Shown one piece after another: positions 8,193-16,495 of a stretch of DNA of 24,246 nt. Under the pieces are notes generated by a model. That model was not told where the DNA came from. It worked only from the letters and a program-made list of their open reading frames with translations, and made no database searches. Location: NCBI GenBank assembly GCA_037190175.1, contig JBBCJM010000156.1, positions 1-24,246 of the forward strand, given 5' to 3'. Positions within the stretch are counted from its first letter, which is position 1. Every line of letters starts with the position of its first letter. The position numbers and the translations under genes were made by a program. Origin of the DNA: JBBCJM01 sp037190175. GTDB taxonomy: Bacteria; Pseudomonadota; Alphaproteobacteria; Rhodobacterales; Rhodobacteraceae.

Positions 8193-8277
8193 GTAGTCGG
8201 CCGGCAGGCCCGGGATTGCACGTCACGAAAGCAGGAGCGGCTGCCGGACCCCGCCCCGGTTGCGGCCGCGCCCCGAC

Positions 8278-8293
8278 TGGCATGATGATTGCG
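8278..8293 (+). promoter_or_regulatory. Predicted sigma-54 (-24/-12) promoter for the seven-gene catabolic operon
   Basis: The element reads TGGCAT-GATGA-TTGCG, with GG at 8279-8280 and GC at 8291-8292. The predicted start near 8304 gives a leader of about 40 nt carrying GGGAAGGGAAG before the ATG at 8344. Confidence 0.8.
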
Positions 8294-8343
8294 TGGCCCC
8301 GCCGGCAGGTGCGGCCGGCACGAGTCCAGGGAAGGGAAGCCAG

Positions 8344-9123
8344 ATGTCTTTCAGTCAGATCCTCTATCACGAAGACGGGCCCGTGGGGACGATCACGCTG
8401 AACCGGCCCGAGAACGGCAACATGTTCACCGAGACCATGTGCCACGAGATCCGCGACTGCATCGAGGCCATCCGGCGCGAGACGCGCACCCGGGTGATCG
8501 TGCTGACCGGGGCGGGCGAGAAGTTCTTCTGCATCGGCGGCGAGAAGACCGGGATGCAGGACACGCGGCTCTACGCGGGCACCCTGCCGACGCTGGAGAT
8601 GTACGAGGCCATCGACCGGCTGCAGAAGCCGGTGATCGCCAGCGTCAACGGCTTTGCGGTGGGCGGCGGCAACGTGCTGCAGATGGTCTGCGACGTGACC
8701 ATCGCCAAGGAAAGCGCGATCTTCCGCCAGGTGGGGCCGATGATGGGCAGCTTCGACGCCGGCTATGGCACCTGGTATCTGGAGGATCTGGTGGGCAAGA
8801 AGCGCGCCAAGGAGATCTGGTATGCCAACCCCAAGATCTCGGCCGCCGAGGCGAAGGAGATGGGGCTCATCAACCGCGTGGTGCCCGACGACCAGCTGGC
8901 CGGGAAGACCCGCGACTTCGCGCTGGAGATCGCCGACCGCGGCGCCTTCGCGCTGGCCGCGATCAAGGGCGCCTTCAACGCCCGCCACGGCGGGGTGGGC
9001 GGGCTGTCGCGGGTGACGCACGACCTGCTGCTGAGCCAGTACCTGGGCAGCGCCGAGCACAAGGAGCTGAACGCCAGCTTCAACGAGCGCCGCAAGCCGG
9101 ATCCGGCGAAATTCGGCCAGTGA
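8344..9123 (+). CDS. MenB/BadI-like crotonase (probable cyclic 2-ketoacyl-CoA hydrolase)
   Basis: A 259-residue crotonase-fold enzyme. The core is unlike ordinary hydratases: QVGPMMGSFDAGYGT (about 129-143) followed by GKKRAKEIWY, closely matching what I recall of 1,4-dihydroxy-2-naphthoyl-CoA synthase (MenB) and of 2-ketocyclohexanecarboxyl-CoA hydrolase (BadI). Asp138 lies at the conserved catalytic Asp of those enzymes. The oxyanion motifs FCIGGE and VGGGNVLQMVCD are also of this type, though Glu67 replaces the usual Asp of GGD. The C-terminal FNERRKPDPAKF fits too. MenB is unlikely here because no other menaquinone genes are near. As first gene of an operon with ligase, dehydrogenase, hydratase and SDR, it most likely performs hydrolytic (retro-Dieckmann) ring opening. 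Start ATG 8344 follows GGGAAGGGAAG; the longer frame to 8260 would cross the promoter. Subfamily likely, substrate inferred. Confidence 0.8.
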   Translation: MSFSQILYHEDGPVGTITLNRPENGNMFTETMCHEIRDCIEAIRRETRTRVIVLTGAGEKFFCIGGEKTGMQDTRLYAGTLPTLEMYEAIDRLQKPVIASVNGFAVGGGNVLQMVCDVTIAKESAIFRQVGPMMGSFDAGYGTWYLEDLVGKKRAKEIWYANPKISAAEAKEMGLINRVVPDDQLAGKTRDFALEIADRGAFALAAIKGAFNARHGGVGGLSRVTHDLLLSQYLGSAEHKELNASFNERRKPDPAKFGQ

Positions 9124-9130
9124 GGGTGCC

Positions 9131-10747
9131 ATGCGACCTTTCCTGACCCTGCACGATCCCGCCACCGCCCGCGACTACTATGCGAAGGGGCTGTGGACCG
9201 AGGATACCTTCTATTCCCTGCTGGCCGGCCATGCGCGCGCCAACCCCGAGGGGCTGGCGCTGCGCGACAGCCGCGAGTGCCTGGACTGGCAGAGCCTCAA
9301 GGCCCGCGTGGACGCCATGGCCGACAGCCTGGTGGAAAACGACATCGTGGCGGGCGACCGGATCTCGATCTGGATGTCGAACCGGGCCGAGGCGTTGATC
9401 GCCTTCCTCGCCTGCTCGCGCGAGGGGATCGCCTGCAACCCCTCGCTGCACCGCAGCTATACCTGCGCCGAGATCGTGGACCTGCTGACCGAACTCGGCT
9501 CCCGGGCGCTGGTGACGGAACCGGGCTGGGGCGCCGACCGCAGCCGGCACGACTTCGAGGCCATGCTGCGCGGCCTGCCCTTCCTGCGCCGGGTCTACAC
9601 GCCCGCCACCTTCCCCCGCCACATCACCCAGCTGGACCGCCGGCCCCACGCCAATCCCGACAGCATCGCCTATCTGGCCTTCACCTCGGGCACCACGGGG
9701 CGGCCGAAATGCGTCATGCATTCGTGCAACACGCTTTTGGCCAATGCCCGCGACCTGGTGCGCGACTGGGCGCTGGACAGCCACGCGGTGATCCTGTCCC
9801 TGAGCCCGCTGTCGCATCACATCGCCTGGGTGGCGGTGGGCCAGTGGCTGGTCTGCGGCGGGCATCTGGTGACCGACGACCCGCCGGCGGGCCTCAGCCG
9901 CCTGGACTGGATCGTGGAGACGGGGGCGACCTATGTGCTGGGCGTGCCCACCCATGCAATGGACATCCTGGCCGAGCAGAAGGCGCGCGGCCTGAGCCGG
10001 ATCGGGCAGGTGCAGACCTTCTACATGGCGGGCTCGCCGATCCCTGAGGTGGTGGCCAAGGCCTTCGTGGATCAGGGGATCACCCCGCAGAACATCTACG
10101 GGATGACCGAATGTTCCTCGCACCAGTACACCCATCCGGGCGACCCGCGGGAGGTCTGGATCTCCACCTGCGGCCGCGGCGGGCCGGCCTACGAGGTGCG
10201 GATCTGGGACCCCGAGAACCCCGACCGCGAACTGCCCAGGGGCCGGCCGGGCGAGATCGGCGGGCGCGGGGCGGCGATGATGCTGGGCTATTTCGGCAAC
10301 CAGGCGGCGACGGAAAGGACCTTCAACCGCCATGGCTACCTGCTGTCGGGCGACCTCGGCGTGTTCGACCCCGACGGCAACCTGCGCATCGAGGGGCGGA
10401 TCAAGGATCTGATCATCCGCGGCGGCCACAACATCTATCCCGCCCGCATCGAGGCGCTGGCGCTGACCCACCGCGCGGTGCAGAAGGCCGCGGCCTTCGG
10501 CATCCCCGACGACCGGCTGGGCGAGAAGGTGGCGCTGGCGGTGATCGGCCCGGTGGACGCGGGGCAGATGCTCGATCATCTGGCGCGCGAGGGACTGTCG
10601 CGCTTCGACATGCCGGAGTGGTTCGTGGCGGTGGAGGCGATGCCGCTGACCGCCAGCGGCAAGATCCTGAAGCGCGAACTGGTCGCGATGGTGCAGCGCG
10701 GCGAGCTGAAGCCCGCCCCCGTGCGCTACGTGCCGGAGAGGGTCTAG
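9131..10747 (+). CDS. Acyl-CoA synthetase (AMP-forming), AliA-like
   Basis: A 538-residue ANL-superfamily ligase that would activate the imported acid to its CoA ester with ATP. The P-loop YLAFTSGTTGRPKCVMHS is at about 181-198, the IYGMTE adenine-binding motif is mid-protein, SGDLG and GRIKDLIIRGGHNIYP mark the hinge region, and the C-terminal LTASGKILKREL carries the catalytic Lys. The N-terminal YYAKGLWTEDTF resembles the opening of cyclohexanecarboxylate-CoA ligases, but this is recalled, not aligned. It starts 7 nt after the preceding stop with TGAGGGTGCC as ribosome site, and ends 3 nt before the next gene. All catalytic motifs are intact. Its place beside a BadI-like hydrolase and an acyl-CoA dehydrogenase supports activation of an alicyclic or branched acid; medium- or long-chain acids remain possible. 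Confidence 0.9.
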   Translation: MRPFLTLHDPATARDYYAKGLWTEDTFYSLLAGHARANPEGLALRDSRECLDWQSLKARVDAMADSLVENDIVAGDRISIWMSNRAEALIAFLACSREGIACNPSLHRSYTCAEIVDLLTELGSRALVTEPGWGADRSRHDFEAMLRGLPFLRRVYTPATFPRHITQLDRRPHANPDSIAYLAFTSGTTGRPKCVMHSCNTLLANARDLVRDWALDSHAVILSLSPLSHHIAWVAVGQWLVCGGHLVTDDPPAGLSRLDWIVETGATYVLGVPTHAMDILAEQKARGLSRIGQVQTFYMAGSPIPEVVAKAFVDQGITPQNIYGMTECSSHQYTHPGDPREVWISTCGRGGPAYEVRIWDPENPDRELPRGRPGEIGGRGAAMMLGYFGNQAATERTFNRHGYLLSGDLGVFDPDGNLRIEGRIKDLIIRGGHNIYPARIEALALTHRAVQKAAAFGIPDDRLGEKVALAVIGPVDAGQMLDHLAREGLSRFDMPEWFVAVEAMPLTASGKILKRELVAMVQRGELKPAPVRYVPERV

Positions 10748-10750
10748 GCC

Positions 10751-11518
10751 ATGGCGGTGGTGCTGACCCGCGAGGGCGACTTGGCGATCCTGACCCTGAA
10801 TCGGCCCGAGGCGCTGAACGCGCTGTCCTTCGCCATCCTGCGCGAGATCGGCGCGGCGCTGGACCGGGTGGCGGCGATGCCGGTGCGGGCCCTGCTGGTG
10901 ACCGGCGCGGGGGACAAGGCGTTCTGCGCCGGGGCCGACATCAAGGAGTTGCGGGGTCGCACGCTGGTGGACCAGAAGCGCGGCGCGGAACTGGGGCAGG
11001 CGGTGTTCGCGCGGCTGGATACCCTGCCCGTGGCCTCCGTCGCGCTGGTGAACGGCTATGCCTTCGGCGGCGGGGCGGAACTGGCGCTGGCCTGCACCTT
11101 CCGGCTGGCCTCTCCCCAGGCGGTCTTCGGCCTGCCCGAGGTGAAGCTGGGGCTGATCCCCGGCTATGGCGGCACCCAGCGGCTGCCGCGGCTGGTGGGT
11201 GAGGGGCGGGCGCTGGAGATCATCCTGACCGGGCGCAACGTGAAGGCCGAGGAGGCCGAGCGGATCGGGCTGGTGAACGCAGTGGTGGAGGGCGACCTGC
11301 TGGCGGCGGGGCGCGACTTCGCCGGCCGCTTCACCCGCTACAGCCTGCCGGTGCTGGACTTCGCCCGCCGCGCGGTGCAGCGGGCCGGTGACGTTCCGCT
11401 GACCGAGGGGCTGCGGATGGAGGCGGAGCTGTCCACGCTGGCCTATCGCACGGCGGATGCCGAGGAGGGCATGGCGGCCTTCGAGGAAAAGCGGAAACCG
11501 GAGTTCCGCGATGGCTGA
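10751..11518 (+). CDS. Enoyl-CoA hydratase
   Basis: A 255-residue canonical crotonase. Both catalytic glutamates are present, Glu110 in GGGAELALA and Glu130 in LPEVKLG, and the GYGGTQRLPRLVG block follows. The oxyanion motif FCAGADIKEL is standard. It should hydrate a trans-2-enoyl-CoA (or cyclohex-1-ene carboxyl-CoA, as BadK does) to the 3-hydroxyacyl (or 2-hydroxycyclohexane) CoA. It starts 3 nt after the ligase stop and its last 8 nt overlap the next gene, so it is embedded in the operon. It contrasts with the other two crotonase-fold proteins in this window, which have lost these glutamates and are probably an isomerase and a ring hydrolase. Hydratase activity is confident; the ring substrate is inferred. 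Confidence 0.9.
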   Translation: MAVVLTREGDLAILTLNRPEALNALSFAILREIGAALDRVAAMPVRALLVTGAGDKAFCAGADIKELRGRTLVDQKRGAELGQAVFARLDTLPVASVALVNGYAFGGGAELALACTFRLASPQAVFGLPEVKLGLIPGYGGTQRLPRLVGEGRALEIILTGRNVKAEEAERIGLVNAVVEGDLLAAGRDFAGRFTRYSLPVLDFARRAVQRAGDVPLTEGLRMEAELSTLAYRTADAEEGMAAFEEKRKPEFRDG

Positions 11519-12215
11519 GGGGCAGATCATCGTCACCGGGGCGTCGAAGGGCATCGGCGCGGCCATCGCGGCGGAACTGGCCCGGCGGGGGCGGCAGGTG
11601 GTCAGCCTCTCGCGTTCCGGTGAGGCCGCGGTGGGCCATGCCATCGCCTGCGACGTGACCGACGAGGCCGCATTGCGCCGGGCCTTCGCCGAGGTGGCGG
11701 GCCGCGGGCCGGTGGCGGGGCTGGTGAACAACGCCGGGGTGCATATCCTCGGGGCCGCGAATGCGCTGTCGGTGGAGGACTTCAACCGCACCATGGCGCT
11801 GAACGCCACCGCGGTGATGGTGGCGGCGCGCGAGGTCTGGCCGCTGCTGCGTGAAAGGGGCGGCACCATCGTCAACATCGGCTCCTTCTTCGACAAGCTG
11901 GGGGTGCCGGACAACCTGGCCTATTGCGCGTCGAAGGCCGCCGTCGCCGCGATGACCCGCTGCATGGCGGTGGAATGGGCGGGTGACGGCATCCGGGTGA
12001 TGAACGTGGCGCCCGGCTATATCGAGACCGACCTGAACCGCGACTGGCTGGCGCGCGACAAGGTGCGCGCCTGGATGAAGTCCCGCATCCCGGTGGGCGG
12101 CCCGGGGGCGGCGGCCGACGTGGCCCGGCTGGTGGCGGCGATCTTCGCCGAGGAGATCGGGTTCCTGACGGGCGAGACGATCTATATCGACGGCGGGCAG
12201 GGGATGAACCACTGA
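11511..12215 (+). CDS. SDR family dehydrogenase (probable hydroxyacyl-CoA dehydrogenase)
   Basis: A 234-residue classical short-chain dehydrogenase. TGASKGIG is at about 9-16, NNAG at 73-76, and the catalytic triad is complete: Ser125 (NIGS), Tyr138 and Lys142 (YCASK). The C-terminal YIDGG is standard. The ATG at 11511 lies 8 nt inside the preceding hydratase gene, with GGAG upstream, and the stop overlaps the next start (TGATG). In the cyclohexanecarboxylate route the equivalent step is BadH, which oxidises 2-hydroxycyclohexanecarboxyl-CoA to the 2-keto ester used by BadI; position between hydratase and acyl-CoA dehydrogenase genes fits that role. SDR specificity cannot be read from sequence, so FabG-like 3-ketoacyl reductase activity is an alternative. 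Confidence 0.87.
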   Translation: MAEGQIIVTGASKGIGAAIAAELARRGRQVVSLSRSGEAAVGHAIACDVTDEAALRRAFAEVAGRGPVAGLVNNAGVHILGAANALSVEDFNRTMALNATAVMVAAREVWPLLRERGGTIVNIGSFFDKLGVPDNLAYCASKAAVAAMTRCMAVEWAGDGIRVMNVAPGYIETDLNRDWLARDKVRAWMKSRIPVGGPGAAADVARLVAAIFAEEIGFLTGETIYIDGGQGMNH

Positions 12216-13381
12216 TGAAACTGCTGGAACAGGTGGCGCAAGCGCGCAACTGGAACGAGGACGAACGTGCGATCCTTAACCAGGTGCAGCGGATGACCGA
12301 CGCGGTGATCGCGCCCGGTGCCGAACATACCGACGCGACCGGGGAATTTCCCTGGGCCAATATCGAGGCGATCAATGCGCTGGGCCTGAACGCGATCTTC
12401 GTCCCCGAGGCGTTCGGGGGCACGCCGATGTCCTACCGGCTGTATCTCGAGATCGTCTCGATCATCTCCGAGGCCTGCGCCTCCACAGGCATCATCTATG
12501 CCACCACCTTCCACGGCATGAAGCCGCTGATCGACTTCGGCACCGACGAACAGCGGGCGCGGCTCTTGCCCTGCATCGCCGAGGGCGGGCTGGGGGCGCT
12601 GGGCATCACCGAGGCCACAGCGGGGTCGGACGCCACCGGAATGAAGACCACCTTCACCCCGGAGGGCGACGAGATCGTGGTGAAGGGCTCCAAGATCTTC
12701 ATCACCAGCGGCGACGTGGCCGACCGGATCCTGCTGTTCGGGAAATGGGCCGGGATCGAGGATCCGAGGAAGGCGATCTCGGTGCTGGTGCTGGAAAAGG
12801 GCGCCCCGGGGTTCGCCGTGATCGGGAAAGAGCGCAAGATGGGGCACAACGGCTCCTCCACCTGCGCGCTTTCGTTCGACAGCGTGCGGGTGCCGCGGGC
12901 CAACCTGATCGGCCAGCCGGGCGAGGGGCTGAAGATCCTGCTGGCCTCGCTCAACAAGTCCCGCCCCTCCATCGCCGCCCATGCCCGTGGCATTGCCCGG
13001 GCGGCGTTCAGGGACATGGTGGGCTACGGCAGCGACCGGGTGCAGGGTGGCAAGCGGGTGCTGGATTTCCAGGGCAACCAGTTCACCCTGGCGGACCTCG
13101 CCTGCGAGTTGCTGATGGTGGAACGCTGGATCGACTATGTGGCCGATCTGGTGGACGGCGGCGCGGCGGAATTCGGCATGGAGGCGTCGGTGGCCAAGCT
13201 GCGCGCCAGCGATCTGGCCATGAAGATGGCCACCGAATGCGTGCAGTTCCACGGCGGCTATGGCTATTGCCGCGACTACCGGGCCGAGCGGCTGATGCGC
13301 GACGCCAAGATCACCCAGATCTGGGAGGGCACCAACCAGGTGCACCGCCAGCTCATCGGACGGAGTTTCATCAGGAAATGA
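12215..13381 (+). CDS. Acyl-CoA dehydrogenase (FAD), AliB-like
   Basis: A 388-residue flavoprotein of standard acyl-CoA dehydrogenase length. The FAD-binding blocks LGITEATAGSDATGMKT and KIFITSGDVADRILLFGK, the MGHNGSSTCALSFDSVRVP strand and the C-terminal QFHGGYGYCRDYRAERLMRD segment are all present. The catalytic base is probably Glu371 in IWEGTNQVHRQ near the C-terminus. It would introduce the alpha-beta double bond into the CoA ester, passing electrons to ETF. The ATG overlaps the SDR stop by one base and its own stop overlaps the next ATG (ATGA), so it is translationally coupled on both sides. Context suggests a cyclohexanecarboxyl-CoA or branched acyl-CoA substrate (AliB-like), but family members for straight and branched chains look very similar. 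No ETF genes lie in the window. Confidence 0.9.
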   Translation: MKLLEQVAQARNWNEDERAILNQVQRMTDAVIAPGAEHTDATGEFPWANIEAINALGLNAIFVPEAFGGTPMSYRLYLEIVSIISEACASTGIIYATTFHGMKPLIDFGTDEQRARLLPCIAEGGLGALGITEATAGSDATGMKTTFTPEGDEIVVKGSKIFITSGDVADRILLFGKWAGIEDPRKAISVLVLEKGAPGFAVIGKERKMGHNGSSTCALSFDSVRVPRANLIGQPGEGLKILLASLNKSRPSIAAHARGIARAAFRDMVGYGSDRVQGGKRVLDFQGNQFTLADLACELLMVERWIDYVADLVDGGAAEFGMEASVAKLRASDLAMKMATECVQFHGGYGYCRDYRAERLMRDAKITQIWEGTNQVHRQLIGRSFIRK

Positions 13382-14874
13382 GCAGGATCAGCAAGGTCGC
13401 CGTCTGCGGCGCCGGCGGCACCATGGGCGCGGGCATCGCGCTGGTCTCGGCCCGGGCGGGGTTCGAGACGGTGTGTTTCGACGTGGCGGCCGAGGGGCTG
13501 GCGCGGTCGCGGCAGGCGGCGGAAAAGTTCTTCGCCGGTTCGGTCACCAAGGGGCGGATGACGCAGGCCGAGGCCGGGGCGGCTTTGGGCCGGATGACCG
13601 ACACCACCGATCTGGCTGCGCTGGCCGACTGCGATCTGGTGATCGAGGCGGTGTTCGAGACGCTGGAGGTCAAGCGGGACCTGTTCGGCCGGCTGAACGG
13701 CATCTGCAAGGAAGGGATGATCTTCGCCTCCAACACCTCCACGCTTTCCATCACCGAGATCGCCGGCGGCTCGGGCCGCGACGACCGGGTGGTGGGGATG
13801 CATTTCTGCCTGCCGGCGCAGGTGATGAAGCTGATCGAGATGTCGCGGGGTATCAACACCTCGGACGAGACCTTCGCCGCGGCCTGGGACTGGACGCAGG
13901 CCGCCGGCCAGATCCCGGTCGAGACGCAGGACAAGCCCGGCTTCATCCTGAACGCGCTGCTGGTGCCCTTCAACAACGACGTGATCCGGGCCATCGAGGC
14001 CGGGCTGGCCACGCCGGAGGACATCGACACCGCGCTGAAGGTGGGGCTGGGCTACCGGATGGGGCCCTGCACTTTGCTGGACCTGATCGGGCTCGACACC
14101 CAGATCCGGCTGGGCGAGGCGTTCCATCCCATCACGCAGGACCCCCGCGCCGCGGTGCCGCCTCTGCTGCGCCGGATGGTGGCGGCGGGGCGGCTGGGCA
14201 ACAAGTCGGGGCAGGGGTTCCTGACCGGGATCGTCACCGAGCGGGCCACCTCGGCGCCGTCTTACAACGTGGTCGGGGGCCATAGCCGCTCCTTCCCCGC
14301 GGGCGACGGTTTCCTGCAAGGTGCCGTGCCGCAGGGCGAGGTGACCATCCACCTCGGCGGCAGCTACACCCCCGACCCGGGGAAGACCGCGGTGCTGGTG
14401 GAACTCGACACCGAATGCCTGGGCGTCCACACCGGCGAGGACAGCGGGCGCGAGGGGGGCAACGCCGTGGGCTTCGCCCGCTACCGCAACGGCGACGACC
14501 CGCCCTCGAACCTAATCGAACTGGTGCGCCAGCCGGCCACCGACCCCGCCGCGCTGGCCGCCGCGCGGGCGGTGTTCCAGCTGGCGGGGTTCGAGGTGGT
14601 GACCTGCGCCGACCGGCCGGGGCGGATCGTGGACCGCCTGGTCCGCCCCAAGTACAACGACGCCCTGCGGTTCCTGGACGAGGGGCTGGCCTCGGCCGCC
14701 GACATGGACCGCACCTGCTGCATGGGCCTCGGCTACCCCGACGGCCCCATCGAGCGGGTGACCCGCGGCGGGCTGGCGCGGCACTATCAGGTGACGAAGG
14801 CGATCCACGACATGACCGGCCTGCCGGGCTATGCTCCGGCCCGGGCGGCGGTGGTGGCAAGGGCGCGGGCATGA
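13378..14874 (+). CDS. 3-hydroxyacyl-CoA dehydrogenase, double-length (PaaH/PaaC type)
   Basis: A 498-residue protein. The N-terminal NAD domain has VCGAGGTMGAGIA (about 9-21); His142 (GMHFCLPA) and Glu154 (MKLIE) form the catalytic pair of L-3-hydroxyacyl-CoA dehydrogenases. A first C-terminal helical domain spans about 186-285. A linker with an unusual, Gly-rich beta region (about 300-390) follows, then a second C-terminal domain (GRIVDRLVRPKYNDALRFLDEG onward). Single-domain enzymes are about 280 residues, whereas the phenylacetate-pathway type is about 500, like this one. It would oxidise a 3-hydroxyacyl-CoA, possibly 3-hydroxypimelyl-CoA after ring opening. It overlaps its neighbours by 4 nt at both ends. 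No thiolase is in the window to finish the beta-oxidation round. Confidence 0.88.
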   Translation: MSRISKVAVCGAGGTMGAGIALVSARAGFETVCFDVAAEGLARSRQAAEKFFAGSVTKGRMTQAEAGAALGRMTDTTDLAALADCDLVIEAVFETLEVKRDLFGRLNGICKEGMIFASNTSTLSITEIAGGSGRDDRVVGMHFCLPAQVMKLIEMSRGINTSDETFAAAWDWTQAAGQIPVETQDKPGFILNALLVPFNNDVIRAIEAGLATPEDIDTALKVGLGYRMGPCTLLDLIGLDTQIRLGEAFHPITQDPRAAVPPLLRRMVAAGRLGNKSGQGFLTGIVTERATSAPSYNVVGGHSRSFPAGDGFLQGAVPQGEVTIHLGGSYTPDPGKTAVLVELDTECLGVHTGEDSGREGGNAVGFARYRNGDDPPSNLIELVRQPATDPAALAAARAVFQLAGFEVVTCADRPGRIVDRLVRPKYNDALRFLDEGLASAADMDRTCCMGLGYPDGPIERVTRGGLARHYQVTKAIHDMTGLPGYAPARAAVVARARA

Positions 14875-15986
14875 GCGGGGCATTGGCGGGCATCCGGGTG
14901 CTGGACTTCTCCACCCTCCTGCCCGGGCCGCTGGCCACGCTGTTCCTGGCCGAGGCGGGGGCCGAGGTGATCAAGGTCGAACGCCCCGGCCGCGGCGAGG
15001 AGATGCGCAGCTATCAGCCGCAATGGGGCGGCGAGAGCGTCAGCTTCCAGATGCTGAACCGCGGCAAGACCAGCCTGGCGCTGGACCTGAAGGACCCGGC
15101 GGATCGCGCCCGGCTGATGCCGTTGGTGGAAGGCGCCGACATCCTGGTCGAGCAGTTCCGGCCCGGGGTGATGGCGCGGCTGGGGCTGGGGTACGAGGAT
15201 GTGCGCAGGGTCAATCCCCGGGTGATCTATTGCTCGATCACCGGCTATGGCCAGACTGGCCCGCGCCACCTGCGCGCCGGGCACGACCTGAACTACCAGG
15301 GCGACGCCGGCCTTCTGGCGCTGAGCCACGGGCCGGCCGGGGCGCCGGTGGTGCCGCCCGCGCTGATCGCCGACATCGGCGGCGGCACCTATCCGGCGCT
15401 GGTCAACATCCTCTTGGCGCTGCGGCAGCGCGACCGCACCGGCGCGGGCGCGCATATCGACGTCGCCATGGCCGAGGGGCTGTTCGCCTTCATGTACTGG
15501 GCGCAGGGGCAGGGACAGGCGACCGGGGCCTGGCCGGGCAACGGCGACGGGCTGCTGACCGGCGGCACCCCGCGCTATCGGCTCTATCCCACCGCGGACG
15601 GCAGGCTGGCGGCGGTGGCGGCCATCGAGCAGAAGTTCTGGGAGGCGTTCTGCGCGGCCATCGCGCTGGACCCGCGCCTCAGCGACGACGGCCGCGCCCC
15701 CGCGGCGACCACGGCGGCGGTGGCCGCGATCCTCCGCGGCCGGGACGGGGCGCATTGGGCCGCGGTGTTCGAGGCGGCCGATTGCTGCTGCACCGTGGTG
15801 CGGACCTTGCCCGAGGCGATGGCCGACCCGCATTTCGCCGCCCGCGGGGTCTTCGCGGCGCGCATCGCCAATGCGGAAGGCGCCGAGATGCCGGCGCTGC
15901 CCCTGCCCATCGCGCCCGCCTTCCGCCCCGCGCCGCAGCTGCGCGCCGCCCCGGCGGTGGGCGATCATCGGGAGGAGCCGGAATGA
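14871..15986 (+). CDS. Alpha-methylacyl-CoA racemase-like protein (CaiB/BaiF family)
   Basis: A 371-residue family III CoA-transferase-fold protein. GHDLNYQGDAG (His138) and LIADIGGG (Asp168) match the two catalytic positions of alpha-methylacyl-CoA racemase (AMACR), and the length is close to that of the racemase rather than the longer transferases. N-terminal LDFSTLLPGPLATLFLAEAGAEVIKVERP is the family signature. AMACR enzymes interconvert 2R and 2S methyl-branched acyl-CoAs so that the stereospecific acyl-CoA dehydrogenase can act. Start ATG 14871 overlaps the upstream stop by 4 nt; it is the seventh gene of the coupled operon. A racemase fits a substrate with a stereocentre next to the carboxylate, such as a substituted alicyclic or methyl-branched acid. 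A true CoA-transferase activity cannot be excluded. Confidence 0.85.
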   Translation: MSGALAGIRVLDFSTLLPGPLATLFLAEAGAEVIKVERPGRGEEMRSYQPQWGGESVSFQMLNRGKTSLALDLKDPADRARLMPLVEGADILVEQFRPGVMARLGLGYEDVRRVNPRVIYCSITGYGQTGPRHLRAGHDLNYQGDAGLLALSHGPAGAPVVPPALIADIGGGTYPALVNILLALRQRDRTGAGAHIDVAMAEGLFAFMYWAQGQGQATGAWPGNGDGLLTGGTPRYRLYPTADGRLAAVAAIEQKFWEAFCAAIALDPRLSDDGRAPAATTAAVAAILRGRDGAHWAAVFEAADCCCTVVRTLPEAMADPHFAARGVFAARIANAEGAEMPALPLPIAPAFRPAPQLRAAPAVGDHREEPE

Positions 15987-16073
15987 AGGCCATGGCTCCC
16001 CGCAGGGGCAAGATCGTCCTGCGCACGGGCGGCCCGACGGGGTAGGATCGGCCCGTCAGACAGGAGGAAAGCC

Positions 16074-16469
16074 ATGAAGATCACCCACGCCGGTTCCAGC
16101 CCCTCGACCCCCGGCCCCGCGGAATATTTCACCGGCCGGGTGCGCCGCGACCCGCTGATCGACGCCGAGGCCCCGGGCCGGGTGACCACCGCGCTGGTCA
16201 CCTTCGAGCCCGGGGCGCGCACCGCCTGGCACAGCCATCCGGCGGGGCAGGTGCTGCTGGTGGTCTCGGGCCGCGGCTGGGCGCAGAGCGAGGGCGGCCC
16301 GCGGCGCGAGATCGCGCCCGGCGATTCCGTCTGGTTCGCGGCGGGGGAGAAGCACTGGCACGGCGCCACCGCCACCACCGCGATGAGCCACGTCGCGGTG
16401 ACCGAGCAGGTGGAGGGCGTGACCGCCACCTGGATGGAACATGTCAGCGACGAGGACTACGCCGGCTGA
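16074..16469 (+). CDS. Cupin protein, GtHNL-like ((R)-mandelonitrile lyase-type cupin)
   Basis: A 131-residue single-domain cupin. His53 and His55 (WHSHP), Gln59 and His94 (GEKHWHG) form the expected metal site, and His106 lies in TTAMSHVAV. From memory, these positions and the flanking text (ARTAWH, GWAQ-EGG, MEHVSDE) agree with the bacterial manganese-cupin hydroxynitrile lyases such as that of Granulicella tundricola, including nearly identical length. The physiological role of such cupins is unsettled and lyase activity may be incidental; many relatives sit beside carboxymuconolactone-decarboxylase or AhpD-like genes, as here. Start ATG 16074 follows a strong AGGAGG. It lies 87 nt after the racemase-like gene with no clear terminator, so read-through from the catabolic operon is possible. 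The next gene starts 26 nt downstream. Confidence 0.85.
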   Translation: MKITHAGSSPSTPGPAEYFTGRVRRDPLIDAEAPGRVTTALVTFEPGARTAWHSHPAGQVLLVVSGRGWAQSEGGPRREIAPGDSVWFAAGEKHWHGATATTAMSHVAVTEQVEGVTATWMEHVSDEDYAG

Positions 16470-16495
16470 CCCCCGGCGCGAGAGGAGGATCGCCC

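Noticed and set aside
8201..8247. 7-bp inverted repeat CCGGCAG...CTGCCGG between the divergent promoters as activator site
   Set aside because: Too short and too GC-rich to separate from chance without comparative data.
8344..9123. Annotation as menB (menaquinone synthesis)
   Set aside because: The protein is MenB-like, but no menaquinone gene is nearby and all neighbours are CoA-ester catabolic genes; a BadI-type hydrolase fits better.
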